Source: Ligula intestinalis (taxonomy: Eukaryota > Platyhelminthes > Cestoda > Diphyllobothriidea > Diphyllobothriidae). From it: a stretch of 64,000 nt of DNA. The DNA lies in the NCBI GenBank assembly GCA_036362985.1, contig JAYGXS010000004.1, positions 35,877,327 through 35,941,326 of the forward strand, read 5' to 3'. A program made the translations under genes and the position numbers. The notes beneath the pieces are model-generated. The model did no database searches and was not told the origin of the DNA. It saw only the letters and a list, made by a program, of their open reading frames with translations. Shown here one piece after another: positions 11,326 to 24,579 of this stretch (positions are counted from its first letter, which is position 1; every line of letters begins with the position of its first letter).

Positions 11326-13746
11326 TTGCCAGTTTAGATAGGTAATATTGACAGTCGTTGATGCGCGCTCACCGGTCGCTAATGGGATGGGACGAACGAG
11401 TTCCGCTGGTGATCAGTGAAGGTTCGCCAACGAAACTAACTCTTCGCTAAAAATGAAGCTATGGCTTGCAAAGAATTGTGCGGAGATGGATCCACATGAA
11501 CTAGAGTTATCTTTGTTTGATGTTACTGATGCCACATAGAGTTTACCATCAGCGGCAGTCTCAAGTAAGGAATCGTGTGCGAAACCAAAAATGTTAGGCC
11601 ACCAAACTTCTTCTTCTAGCGATTGCAACTCATTGTTATGAACAACTTCTTAGAAATTGCCTCGACTAGCACTATTAATTATGCTAGGAGTAGATGGATT
11701 TAAGATACCGCAACTTAATACTATACTGAGTCTAGTGATTTTAAGTCTTTCACCAGCGGCGCTCATAGAAGAAGTTTTACGACGTAGGTATTGCTGTAGT
11801 AGATTCAAGGTACCATGCGTTCATTTACAAGAGCAAAATAGCCGAGCCCAATAGCAAAGCTTTCAATGAGCAGAGTGGGTTATGTTCGCAACACATGAAG
11901 TGCAACGGCGGTCTTCAATTATATGATCGTGAAACTTTGTCCCTTCAGTGTCGTTCATGTCTGTTTTTTAAAATCAAATCTAGAGCTAAAACACGCAATA
12001 CTTATCCACATAAGCTGCTGAAGGAAGGGATACCATAGGTTTGAATGGAACCTCTTCTGTTTCCGGAAAAACCCCTGAAGTCTTTACGCAAGGGATCTTT
12101 CCGTTTGCTGCGAGAATGGTCTAATGCGCAAATAACATTTGCCGAGAGAACTAGCAATCCAGATGTCAGAGCTGAGGTTTAATGTTATATTATGACCTCG
12201 GATACAATGTTTGCATTTACATGTACTATGTTATTCAGACTGCCTCTAATGACTGTCTACACCTTTAAGCGTCTGTGCTATCTCTCCGGGAAATGCAACT
12301 AAAAAATCATAGTTTCCTAACGAAGAAGGAGTTTGGAATAGCGAACAAAGGTTTTTGTGTCATCTGAACTTGCGATTTCGTATAAGAGTTTATCTTCAGA
12401 GACACAGCGTATAACAGGAGAGGTGGTCACCTATATCCTGACCATTGGTCATGGCCCCAGCTTCGTGGGCACACGAATGAACGACCGAACTTCCAGCAAG
12501 GCAGGCCGGGAGTTAGTCGAGACCCCAAGCTGTTATGCGAACTCAGTGAGCCATCGCCATTATTTGCAGCTGGCATATCAGGTGTTGGGGAGCCATGTTC
12601 ACATAATTTCTACCTGTCATTGACTGGTTGAACAAGAGTTAACACACTGTCCATTTTCTGCTGCCCGCGTTCCTATCTGAAAGCCCAGACGAATAAATGT
12701 CTGTTTTCAGGTGATAGAAAATGCTTCATTGCTTCTTGTGGGATACGAGCGCTGTGCAGACGGACTTGATACCTCTATAGCCAAAACCGATTAACATGAC
12801 GGATTTTAAGGGTCTAGAAAGTAAGCAACTCCAAGAAAACCGAATTTTGCTCTTTGCGCTCCGCCGAATGACGTTTTTTCTAGAGAAGATTGGATAAAAA
12901 ATTCTTGCGTGGATACTCGGCTAATTAAAATCATCGAATAGGCCACCAGGACACAGAGAGAGTTGTGTAGAGCAGTTCTGCTGCGTCGACGACGTCGTCA
13001 CTTCATGGGGAAAATAAGACCACTGGATAAATCGACTGAATTTTATTAAAAATGAGAGGAGATTGAGAATACGACTCTCGACCTCCGAAAAGGCCGGTGG
13101 CATTCAAGTTTGATCGTGACATGCGGTGAGATCCAGATTCATTACGGGTAGGGCGCTGTCAAGTTACTAATAAGGAACCGGACTGCTGACGCATAAGTAA
13201 CAAAGTTAGCAATACCAAAGAAGGACAAAATTATAGTGGTGAGAAAGGACATACGAGTCGTCTGTGCATGCGATACATCCCCTGTTTTCTGCAAAAAGGG
13301 CCAGGTTGTACAGAAAGAGCGTCAGATTTTTCATATTGGGGAATCTCTTAACGTGCCACGCGGATGGCTTTCTTAGAGCCAACCGCATGTCCGCTTTCTA
13401 CCCCCTCCAAGACTCCAGTCCATTCTCTCCGAGCCGGTTACTCAACTGGTGCTGTGATGGGATGCTGTGACTGGCGTCGCAGGGGGCTTCAACTAGGGGT
13501 GTTAACAATATCCCCCGTGAGTGGTATTGGTTATTTACTGCGCGGATTCTGCCCACTTATGCAGAGGCATATCCAAATTTTGAAATTATTTTAAAATCAA
13601 CATGGACCAAAACGTCAATTTAAGTAATTGTATCGGGTCGTCTTCTGGTTAATTCTTGATTTTTTTGGAAATTATGTTTGGGCCATCAGGTAACCGTATC
13701 AGAATTAATGGATTTTATGTGCTGCAATAAGCTAGGAGGGTACTTT
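11326..13746. other. No gene seen; contains a short dispersed motif
   Basis: A motif at about 11352-11385 (GTTGATG...GCTCACCGGTCGCTAATGGGA) recurs at about 47085-47115 and, inverted, at 35005-35045, so it belongs to a dispersed repeat. Otherwise there are only small frames without recognisable domains. Confidence 0.5.
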
Positions 13747-13880
13747 GACCCAAGTGTGATTACGCTCACGACTCCTGGTGGGACCTCGTCTTCCAAGCGG
13801 TTATAGCACTGGCTGCACTGAAGCATTTCCCATGCTGTCGTCGTTTCGAATCCCAATGAGATCACCGAGCTCTTCACTAT
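13747..13880 (+). repeat. tRNA-like short repeat with GACCCAAGTGTG end
   Basis: Starts GACCCAAGTGTGATTA, the same sequence as the arm at 15397. It is followed by an A-box-like CCAAGCGGTTATAGCACTGG (about 13795-13814) and a B-box-like GTTTCGAATCCC (about 13843). This suggests a tRNA-derived SINE; no 3' tail or target duplication was identified. Confidence 0.4.
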
Positions 13881-15396
13881 TCATATCCATCGAAACCCCT
13901 ATGAAGAACTCGCTTAGCTGTTTCTTGACAATCCGCAAGCGCATTCATGGAACTCTAAGGGACTTCCAATCGGTCTGCCTAGTAACAGAAATGGCTGTGC
14001 GATAGCAGATATAAGCTGTCTTCATTCATTGCCCGTGGAACTATAACAATATGTTATAGGAAGCGTCAACTACGTTAATTTTATAGGTGGTTGTACATTG
14101 AAGGCTAGTATCTTGGGCAAGGGCGCAATATGCGACCCCAATCAGGTAAAAAATATAGTGAAACGTGTCATACTGGATTGGTGGTAATAGGAGTTTGATG
14201 GGTATAGCTATATAAAGGAATGGAGAGCGCCAACCGAAGTCTACCCCAATCCAATTCGATCGTTATGGTTAGCATTCTTTGCCAGGTTAGTTGGCTCGCA
14301 CAATATTTTGTTGCCCCAACATTTGTGTGGCTTACGAGGACCGATGGCTTTACGTCGCGCCGACCGCTATGCGTGGTGTTCTTCTTACTCGACCTGATCC
14401 ACTTTTTACTGACCCGGGAAAAGAGCAAAAATTAGTTCTATAGTAACATTGATGCGTTTTGCTACTACTGTGGCGTCTTAGTAGTCATTGATTTGAAATT
14501 TGTTGGTTGACCCGACAAATCAGTTCTCCAACAAGTTATTTTACGACCCTACTAATCAAACAAGAAATACTTACCCTTAGAAACAATGAATATAATGAGG
14601 GTAAGGTTGGCATGAAAGACGGTTGCGTATTACATTCTGACCCATACTGTGTTTTCTGACTGGTGTCGCATATTGCGTTTTCGAAGTAGTTTTTTTGAAA
14701 CGTTGCAACTGCGACGACGTATTAAACCTTTCCAGAATGTAGGTTTCTTTCCAATAAGCACGCTGCATTGCCGTATTCTATCAGCAGCGGGAGGTCACCT
14801 TATACACTTTCTGTCTACAACTATTACAGAACGTGCATTTTGGTAAACTCGCGATTCAGTGGAAGCAACATTTAATTTCCAAACGGGAAAAGATGATTAA
14901 ACTTCTGTTTCACAGAAAGACCATAATTGTAAGAGGCAAGTTTTTATGCTCAATTTTAGAATTTAAGTATATTTATTTTAGGTTTTTATTATTTTTGACC
15001 GAACATGGGAATGGGAAACCTTCATTCCGGGCTGTCTTTAGGCCGTGGATTGAGGTGAGGCTTGGCTAGGGTTAAGCCAATCAAATATTTCCGTTCCTGG
15101 AATTTAGAGCAATGTTACGTGTGTTAGTTTGGGGAAAGCTGGGTCCGTTCGCCCTCCTTACCGTGTTTTGTTTCTCATTTTTTGTATTTTTAAATTTAAT
15201 TTATACAGATATCGAAACTCCAAAGTAAAAGACAGTCAAATTAAGTAATAACTCTGTTAAACAAATGTTACCCGAGTGGCTACGGAAATACAGATTACAG
15301 GCTTATCTGTCGCCATCTATGTGGCGGATTCAGATTAAGGATATCTTTTAACTTAACTTTTGCACTCGAAGCTGCATGCAACCGTTTGGTAATATC
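13881..15396. other. No gene seen
   Basis: Only short frames on both strands, none with a recognisable domain, and no repeat boundary detected. Confidence 0.55.
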
Positions 15397-15473
15397 GACC
15401 CAAGTGTGATTAAACTCATGGCGTGAAGNNNNNNNNNNCCCGCCAAACGCCTAGAGTTTTTCACACTTGGGTC
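15397..15473. repeat. Inverted repeat interrupted by an assembly gap
   Basis: The left arm (15397-15428) begins GACCCAAGTGTGATTAAACTC. The right arm (15439-15473) is its imperfect reverse complement and ends CACACTTGGGTC. The arms also match the start of the repeat at 13747, so they look like the two ends of one element. Confidence 0.75.
15429..15438. other. Assembly gap (10 N)
   Basis: Ten N characters lie between the two arms of the inverted repeat. A run of exactly ten is typically a placeholder, so the missing length is unknown. Confidence 0.98.
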
Positions 15474-17131
15474 AACTCAAATTAACACAGGTTAAGTTAT
15501 GAAAAAGACTCAATGTTAGGTATAACTATTCCCTGCTGTTTTTGAAGTTTTCGGGGTTAATCTGGTATTTACGACGTTATACAAAGTGGGTGAATATTTA
15601 GGAATCGTGCTTCAACCTATTCGACGTAAATTAAATATCATCAATTTCCTATATAAACACGAGTTATGAGTTAAAATGCCAGTTATATCTTTTGGATATT
15701 TCCTCTTTTTTTTTCCTATTTAGACGAAATTCAAGCAACAGCATGCAATTAACGTTCGTGATAAACCGTTTAAAAGTGAAGAAGCTAGCTATTGAGACTG
15801 CTGGAATTTTGACGACCACTATGAACAATTGATTATTTGTTCAACAGGATTTCAAAAATAGCTCATACTATCTTGGATCTGCACACGTTTTTGTCACCAA
15901 GGGGCAGTTCAACCGTCGATTTTGATGAGATCCAGCGTGTGCTTCATGGTAGGGAGGACGGTGAATTACGCCTTAATGGTAATGGTAGGTTTAACCCAAA
16001 TCTACAACCCCGTATGTTTATTTCCAGAACCCAATATCCTGACAAAGTCAAGACGACCGAGGGCAGAAATGGACATAGCGGCTGACAGAAGTGAACATAC
16101 CTACTACGCGTACCAGACGGGCCTGGTCCGTGCACAATGAATAACGAGTTCGTACAAACAATAAAGATGCGGCTGAGATCCCGCTAATTGGGCGTGCCAT
16201 TGCGATTATCTGAAAAAGGAGACACTGCAGCGTAGCTCTCGTTTCAGTGAGGAGAACCCATTTATCTCCATGACATGGTTTTGAGCCCACCACGATAAAT
16301 TCTAGCACGCCAGGTTGTTTATAGTGGGATGCAATTCCAAGAAGCAAGCTCAATCCCCCTTCCCAACTCTCAGGGAACAGTTGATTATTTAGGCCGACCG
16401 CCCAACGGATGGTGAGATCAGGCAGAAACTGCTCGTCTACGCGTACCCTACACGATCTGCTTCCAAAACAACACGCCAAGATTTTACCAAACGGGAACAC
16501 TGCAAGTGACGTTGTGGAATGCATCGATGTAAAAATTCATTGATTACAGAGAATGTCGGCAACTCTCACATCCTGCTGAGCATAGAGCCTGCAGATAGCG
16601 CTAGTCTTCCTTTAGTCTTCGGGCAGTCGTGTCGAGCACTAAAGAACTTGGTGAAGACATGGGCTCTAGTTTAACAACCATGCTGATAAACGGAAACAAG
16701 ATTTCAAACTTGACATATACGCTTATTCCTCAACTATTTCCAAAACCAAAAATCAACGTTTAGTGGGTAATCATTCTGCAGTGGAATGCTGTTGGTTAAC
16801 TTCATCTAAACAATACTTTTTCATTAGTGCAGACGTGGAAGACGGTCTGATAAAATGCGAACTCCTTAATAAGTAGGTATCTAGCAAAATTGGTTCACTC
16901 AGATACGCGGAGATATTGAGAAACAGACCCCATACAATGATGTAGCTCCCTCCATAACTCGGATCACATGCGTTTTCCGTAGTAATGGGTCGAACGTCAA
17001 AATGTTGTTCTGGCGGAATAAGTCCACCCAGGCGAATGTTAAAACGTTAGATCGCGTCAAAGTAGCAGTGCAAAAAACAATTGAAGGCATAAATATCTGT
17101 CTCTATCGAGTACATCATCTCCCTAAGGTAA
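15474..17131. other. No supported gene
   Basis: Contains a 158-codon open frame on the minus strand (16048-16524) and overlapping plus-strand frames at 15837-16140. None has a recognisable domain, signal peptide or splice context, and the local sequence looks like a dispersed repeat. I do not annotate a gene. Confidence 0.5.
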
Positions 17132-18045
17132 GGAAGAAGAAGAGGGGGCGGACTCATGGACCAAATTATATTTGAACTGACATCTCGAAAACCTTCTCGC
17201 TATATCGTCAGAGTGTTGTTGTAGATGCGTCTGGTGGTCTTAAGTTAGCCAGCCTTGCCGCCTGCCCCAAATTATATCGGTGTTGGACGTGCGAACTTTG
17301 ACCTGCCCGTTCGTTGCCGATCATATTCGGTCTCCCGAAAGTTGGCTGTTGGTGGGCTTGTGTGACTCTCGTCCCCTCTGCGGTCAGCGTAGTTGTAGGC
17401 GAGTCAATATGCTTGCTGGCCTCTCCCACGTCACCCGACGGACTGATCACTCGTTGCTGTTTACTGGGTTTGTTCTTTGCCTCGCGGTTGTAATAGTGAG
17501 ACACTGTTTGATTTTGGTCGCGTGACCTCTGACATCCACCCCTATTTTCCGTGGGCGTTGGCTCTCAGTCCTGCGTACTCGTTTGCCCTACTGGCTCTGG
17601 CCGACTTGATCCGAGCCTTGTGCGAAGCGCCTGGTAGGCAAGGTTCAAGTCGATAGCTCTGTTGATTGTGCCAGTGGAGGACCAAATTTCCAGCAACAGC
17701 CCAGTCATTTTCTCGTCGGCCCTGCCGACCATCCTCGCTTTCTCAAAAGCGAATTCGTGGTTGAGCTGCTGCACATGACCATAGACTAAAGACAACCTGT
17801 CCTTGCAGTTGATTGCAAGTTGATGTTCGTGCAGTCTTGTGCCCAGGCGTTTGCCTGTTCTCCTAACATTACTTGCATCGCAATTTTTGCATGGTATGAT
17901 CTAGACCACGACAGATTTCTCGGTTGCTGGCAGCAGGTCTTTGGGCTTCATGATTTGCTGTCTGATTGTGAAATCTGGTTTATGCGCCACTCCGATCACA
18001 CAGGCTTCTAAGATTCGTGCATTCGCCTCTTTGATCATGCAAGAT
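17132..18045 (-). pseudogene. Penelope-like element D fragment: C-terminal RT-linker and GIY-YIG endonuclease
   Basis: Minus-strand protein similarity runs from an ARILEA...IGVAH linker (near 18040) through TIRQQIMKPKDLLP and the CX2C-containing GIY-YIG region to the endonuclease tail (HEFAFEKARMVGRA, LLLEIWSSTGTINRA, LAYQALR; 17565-17795). It matches the product of 28735-29340 block for block, so both are one family. The frame is broken near the endonuclease YIG box, and the reverse transcriptase is missing, so it is a 5'-truncated dead copy. The left end (17132-17210) is the family terminus, beginning GAAGAAGAAGAG and ending TCGTCAGAG. Confidence 0.85.
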
Positions 18046-18949
18046 CCTAATCGGGACCACAAACAAGCATTCATCATGAAGAGATCTAGTGCTTAAATTG
18101 GACACCGGTTTAATCGGATTTTGTATTTATGAAAACTCATGGCTTCCTCAATATCCAGAATCATGTTTTTTTCATCATAGCAGGTCGAGGGCAAAAATGT
18201 GCTTTTCTGGGATAGACATTTCTGATCTCGAAAGGTTTCTCACTGATTTTAACCAATGTGCCAGTCGGTCGTTGACGAGGTACACCGCACAGCTCTAAGG
18301 GACAAGGGTCTCCGATAAATGCAAACATTACTCAGGTGGCCATTGGGAAACACAGTTATTGTTTTAAGATATGCATGCATTTCCTAACTACTTCCGACAT
18401 TCAAAAATCTCTACTTATGCAGAAAAAAATTGCACAATGAAACATTGTTGATGCATGCATCACGTCTAAAATATAACTTATGTAGGCATATATTGAAATT
18501 GTGTGCCATAGGTACTTCGCAAACTTAACTCACCGAGCAGATACAATTGTACTAAAACAAAAGTAGACAAATGAATTCGGCAATCCGGCCAACACAATAT
18601 GGGACGTAAACAGGAGCAAAAATACACCAATCCATTCTATTTGACCCGTGTTTCACTTCAACGTTGGTCTTTTGATTCCCTATTTCAGGAGACGTTGTGG
18701 CCTCTTTATTACCTTAACTAACGGCCATCTTTTTGATGTAGTTTGTCAGTGCATGAAAGATATCGCAAAGTTGTTATTTATATGAATCAACAATTGTATT
18801 TTTTACAAGCCTTCTCAAAGTTTCTGACCATTGTAGTAGTTAACCATCAAGGAATCATGCCAGTTGATCCTGCGAAACAGTGCCGAATTCCAATTATCAA
18901 AAAAACCCAGGCCGCTACCCCAGCTACCTCGATCTCGTTTACCAAATAA
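18046..18949. other. No gene seen
   Basis: AT-rich sequence with small frames only; no domain or repeat boundary recognised. Confidence 0.55.
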
Positions 18950-20385
18950 TTTTTTTCCGATTTTCGTGACTAGACATGGCCCCTCCGTTAAAACTTTGTT
19001 CTAGATTTGCTATTGCTAGAAACCCTGCTTGAAAGCCCGGCCAAACTATTGGTCTGATGTTCAAAGTGTGTGGATACCACGTTTGACTGCAGAACTTCAA
19101 TCTTTCGAATCTCATCCGGTAATTACGAAACATCAGCTAATCGCTCTCAGTACAGTTGATCTTTTAAGCGGGTTCGCTTCTGCATAATCGAAATTCCCTG
19201 AAAAGTCGAGACGGAAGAAATGACACATAACAGAGACATCCTACGCATCCCATAGCCTAAAAACGAATAGGCTTGTCCCGATTAGATAGCCGAACTGAAA
19301 GTTTCTGACCGCAATTGTGAATTTGACATGATATAACCATGTCGTCCATCTGCAAGTCAAGAATCTGTCACCAGTCCCTTCCCCACGTTTTTGAATTGGG
19401 ATTCTCTCGGCTAACACACATTTTTCAACTGCTCTTCCACAATAAACGCAGCAATTAGACCCTGGAAGTAAAGAAAGTGACAAGTTGAAAATGAGGATCA
19501 GCTTGTTTTTTGGGAAACGCCATGACAAAGTATATATCAGTAGAAGCTACACCTTGGACACATCATACTCAAAGCAAAATTACTGACTGTAGGAGAAATA
19601 TCACGTGTTTGCTATGATAGCGCCAGAATGACTGCTGAATATAGAAATAATAGTCTATGTCCAGGGCTGAAAAGGAATCGGGGCATTCAAGTCAGCATAC
19701 TGCCAACCCCTTCATTTGGAAACCCGTTTTTTCTGATAGGGTCCGGCAATGACAGTCTAGCATTAGCGCGCACGCATTGTCCTTAAACGCTACTCGATCT
19801 TGGGATGGCATGATTGATGGCATTAATTAGACGTTAATTGAACTTATTGATATGTTGAGACACAGACACTGAGAAATACAGCCACCTTAGGATCAGAGAA
19901 TTTGTATCTCTGATGACGATACCTGGAGCTAAAATTGGAAGAACTGTTACAGAACTCCACGGACACTATAGGCGATCTCTTGTCCATCTCACTGAAGTTT
20001 GCTGTACCTCGACTGGTAATTAATGCATATATTGCATATATTAGGCATGTATTTTCCGAAGGTTAGGTTCACTCACCGAAATAGGAATTTCAGTCGAAGA
20101 TGCTGGATAGCCGGTAAATTAAAGGCCACCTCGACTGAGTTCATATAATCAATGAATTTACTAACGTGCATTTATTAGTTCGCAGGTTTTATTTTAAATT
20201 GAGATAGACTGATAAGATTTGCAGATTGTGTGCTAAAGTGAATTGATTTGCGTCCTCTTTGTACTTGAGTGATAGGTGTTAATCGATGAGCACGGCTATA
20301 ATGGAAAATTACAACAAAGGATTCCACAAGATTACTAACAGAAGGTGTACTCCTTTTAGTTGTTCCGGGAAATAGGCACATAAAG
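18950..20385 (-). repeat. Long dispersed repeat R, left copy, with coding-like relics
   Basis: The reverse complement aligns collinearly with 62415-63755. Matching blocks include the WYPH.LNIRPIV region (about 18960-19130), a block preceded by CTTCCAG that encodes GSNC...RG.GT.DRFLTC (about 19305-19465), the RMTAEYRNN.LCPGLK block read on the plus strand (19628-19760) and a CTTTGTACTTGAGTGATAGG block (20250-20270). Distances between the blocks agree to within a few bases over about 950 bp; this copy then carries roughly 100 extra bases near 19985-20088. A one-base deletion relative to the right copy shifts the frame at the end of the DRFLTC block. Function unknown; either paralogous pseudogene segments or an unclassified mobile element. 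Confidence 0.75.
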
Positions 20386-23300
20386 TTCTTTTATGTGATG
20401 GGTCAACTATCATTCATTGAGAACCTAAACCGCGGTATGTCAATGAAATGCCAGTTATAGTCTAATAGGACCAACTGGTAAAACATGCCTTCATAGCTGG
20501 ATCAATATTATCAGGAATTTCCGTCGGTGACCGAGCTCAAACCGTGAAGGGGGTTTACGCACGTTAAGTTGAAATATTGATCATCCTGCAGCGTATCCAG
20601 TGATAGTTCCAACAAATAAGAATATCGACCTTGCAATGCGCTTTTTTGCCCTCCTGTAAAAACCACATCCGATCAAAAGACGACTACTTTGGTAGCTTGA
20701 ATTTGGCCAGTGACTTCACTTGCCTCTACAAATGTCGATGTTTTTGTGGTCAAGATGCAGAACAGGAATGCTGTTGCGTTTGTTAACGGGATCGATGGCA
20801 AATCGAGTAAAATCATGAATGTTTTTTGCGTGTCGCTAAAAGTGCTTATTTTTTAGAGATTAGTCTGAAGTTGGAATTTTATATTTATAGAAAGGTACTT
20901 ATTGAGCACTCTAGTTTCTGTTAATACGTACATAAAAAACGGGCTACGCAAACAGTAACAATTTAAACGATATATCAGTATTACTATGGCCACTTTTTCA
21001 GAGCTCAAACCTAGAGAGAATAATGAAAATGGCTGCAAGAAAAAGAAAAATGCAAGCTTATACGTCTGCAGCAAAAAACGTGACAGTATGTTTTCGGAAA
21101 ACAAAAAAACAGCCAGAAACATCAATGTATTTTTTTGGTTTTACCGTCTAAAAGTATCTGGCCCACCGTCAACAGAATATCTCGTTGCAGGACGTTTAAT
21201 ATAGGCAACCTATTAGAAAAAAATTTTCCAGTAACTTGAAACCATATTTGCCACTGACTTTGGTTGTGAATGTTCATTTTTAGGCAATAAAGTTCCATGT
21301 ATAGGTAAGTCTTTAAATTTAATCAAGGAACAAGATAGCTTGTGCAATCATTATGTCAGTGAACGCTTTCCAAAATTCTAGTTAATTTCAAGGTTTTGAT
21401 TTATGTCTAGAACTCAAACTATCCTCATGAGAAATCACCGAACATCACAAAGTATTTAAGAACTCAGCGGACTCCATCGTCAGCATTTAATTGGAAAGAA
21501 ATAAAGTTCTCCTTAATATACATAAAAATGCGTGTTTCTGATTGCATCAACTTTAATTCTTAATGAGCGGCACGTCATCATGGAAGATTTTATTTTTGCG
21601 ACGTCAGTATCTGCGAAATTAAGCAAAATTCTGTTTGCTTTACTCAATTTCAGGCCGAATAAAACAAAAACCTCTGCGGCACATAAATGAACATAACACA
21701 GTTCACTGAATGCCAACCGTCATATAAATATAATTCTGGGATGATATTTAATTAGAAAAAGTTCAAAATTGCAAAATTTACTGTAACTGTGTGGAAAGCG
21801 TTTTGACTGGGTATTGGCATGAACAAGCACAATGCTCTTCTGAGCTCTTTTGGTTTTCCGAAAAAAATAATTGTTGAACTTGCCATATATCAGTATTTTC
21901 GAGGTCTATAGGCATCGATTTAAAGTAGCTATAAGTATTTTACCGAATTCCACTAGCCACTGCAAAATAACTGCGCAAAATTCATGAAGTGCTAAAAAGC
22001 AGACCATTATATAAATTATGGAATCATGTTCCATAATGGCAACCAAGACACTAGCAAAAAGCTAGTACCTGTTCCGCCAGCATAGTTTAAAATTCCAGGT
22101 GTTAGGTTCTTCTGTGCCTGGAATCTACTCATACGACAAATATTTCCACGTTTTCGCTATTTTTGCTTGCCTTAAGAAAACAGTTTATCTTTAGCAACCA
22201 ACTCGTGGTTGCAACATTTATTTTCCGTTTTTATGTGCCTAGAGGTCGCCAATCATTAGGTTGTGTCAGTATCAGTATCAGTATATTGAGGGTATGTAAG
22301 AAAAATTCCTTTGAGTGCCCTATTTGTACATATGTGCAGTGGTAGCAAAAAAATTGTTGCTTGGACTGTTGGCGAGGCCAGTTTTCCTGTTGGTTAGATG
22401 TCTCTAGACAAGTTTCATTTTGGTTGGTATTTTCTGTCCTTTGAAGCATATTTTCTTGGTTAAATCACATACTGGATATGGGTAAATATATATATATATG
22501 TATATATATATATCACAACTGATCTTTCTTCACTCTTGAACATGTCTCTTAGACTAGACCCATAGGACAACTTATCAATAATTAATAGTCCACTTATTCC
22601 ATGCTCTTGCTGATGAGTGCATAGCACAACCACGTGAGCGGGCGTCCTGTTCTGAAACACAAGCAAACTACCAACTAACGACAACTTGCTCTCTCCACAG
22701 AATCAGCCATCTCTTATGGCTCTCCCAAACTGGACGAGCGTTTTGTGTTTGGTCTAATTTAGTCTGATATCAGTCGACCACAAAAAACGCCTTCAGCTGA
22801 AGAGAAGAAAGGCAGCCGATCCTAGGTAATTCTGATGAACAGATTTAGAAATAGCTGTTGGAAACTTGTCGTACGAACAGTGATTTTGGCAAATGACTTA
22901 TCAGACTGTCGTTCGTTTTTAAGCGTAAACAATCCACGAGCATCTACGAATGTCACCCTTGGCCGAGTTAAGATTGAGTAGCAATTAATTTTTAGGCTTG
23001 TTTTCAAACGTGAGGCTAGTTTGAAAGAATGAGGCACGAAAACATCTGTCTCCTATGTTTTTGCGCGGTCGCCCGTCCTTCAAAGCCTCCATCAAACGAA
23101 GTGGTGAACCAAAGATGGGTTAACTTACTGTATTGGAGCGTACAGTGCGCCAGGTGGTTGCGTAAACACTGCGTACTTCTAGTAAACGGGGGAGTAGTGA
23201 AACTTGGCATCCAGATAGTAGACAGGTTACTGGAGTGGAAGTGAGATCGGCGGTTCAATGAAATTTCAGCTATCTTATCATGGATACGCTGTTGTTGTTG

Positions 23301-23569
23301 TCGTCCGATGGAAGAGGTGGGCTAGTGAGGCGTGAACCGAAGCCTTCGGGACAGTTGCTTCTACTTGCATTGGCATATCAGGTCGGTGGAATCCGACTTT
23401 GGGTCCAAGACATTCTTTCAATAATCTAGTGTTTACACAAAAAAATAATACGCCATAAATAAGCACAGAAATTTACTTACATTTCTTACTTACAGTTTAT
23501 TGCGTGTGACAAATTTGGGCACATTTTACTTTCTTATACTTTATAGTACATCGAGTTTCTTGATATTCC
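20386..23569. other. No gene seen; (TA)n at about 22487-22514
   Basis: AT-rich sequence with scattered frames below 100 codons, none recognised. There is one interrupted TA microsatellite and a short GTATCA triplication at about 22265-22285. Confidence 0.55.
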
Positions 23570-23700
23570 TAAAAAAACAATTGGTGGTTGGGAGATCGTT
23601 TTCCTAAGGTTCAACTTACCGTTCTCGAGTTAGATTAATAAAGTTCGCAGCCCGAAATGCCACGCACACCTCTTACTTACATGCATAACAATTTTAAGTT
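23570..23700 (-). mobile_element. Partial copy of the TIR element
   Basis: Matches the interior of the unit at 5897 on the opposite strand: TGGTGGTTGGGAG, CCTAAGGTTCAACTTACCGTT, and the block GCCACGCACACCTCTTACTTACATGC. Neither terminal inverted repeat is present. Confidence 0.72.
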
Positions 23701-24579
23701 AGTTAAGTTCATTTGGCTTGTTTTCTTTATACTTAAGTTAAGTTTTCAGGTTAGTTTTCAGTTCATTATGATGCTTATTATTTTTATTTTAGTCTTCGAT
23801 TAGTTTTAAGCTAAGTGAGCTTAGCTTACTTTAGTTTACGTTTTTTAATTGATTTAAATGTAAGTTAGTTATTTTTTTAATTTAGTTAGTTCACAATAAT
23901 TGCATAATTACGGATTTTAATCATGGCGTGCTTTTTGTTGACAAACATTAGATTATTTTAATAATATTTTCTGTATTTTATAGATTTAAACCATATTTTT
24001 TATTTAATTTTCCTTTGTATTGCTCCGACTGTATACTTTTAACTACACTCGGTCCTGTATTACAGAAGGATGGGATTTTCAACTGCTGATCTGGGACCCA
24101 AAGTAAGATTCTACACTCAGATCTCTAGTATTCTGTGCGCCTATTTCATGTCCTTAACGTTGATTACTTACGTGGCATTCCAACTGAATCGCTGGATCAT
24201 ATCACGTGTGCACAAAGGTACCAGGAAAAATGTCATGAACGACAACCTGCTTATTTGAAATGAATTAAAGATGTCTATCTGTATGGCCAGCTTGAATGCA
24301 AGAGTAGACATTGTTTAACATACAGTTCGAGCATAAGCGGCTAATGAGTGTTCACTTTGGGTTTTCCTTGTACTAGGTAGACGTACGTGCGGTTTTGTCT
24401 GGCCGTTTTCGTAAAAGTTGATCGGTTGCCTGCTTAGCTGGAATAACTCATGGTATAAGTACTCCAAATGCCTAATCTCATTTTATGTCAACTGAAATTC
24501 GGAACTGCGTTTTGAATCGAAGAATGTACTTGAGTGGGATTCTGATATTTTTTATATTGCATTTCAATCTAGAGGTATT
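23701..24579. other. Degenerate TTAAGTTAG-rich tract, no gene
   Basis: About 23690-23900 is an irregular array of TTAAGTTAG-like words. The remainder is AT-rich without recognisable coding sequence. Confidence 0.5.

Noticed and set aside
16048..16524. 158-codon minus-strand open frame
   Set aside because: No domain, poor composition, overlapping frames on the other strand, and no splice or start context. Treated as chance.
19905..19930. CTGATGACGATACC resembling the PLE terminus core
   Set aside because: No GAAA, CGTCAG or (CTT)n follows; the sequence belongs to repeat R.
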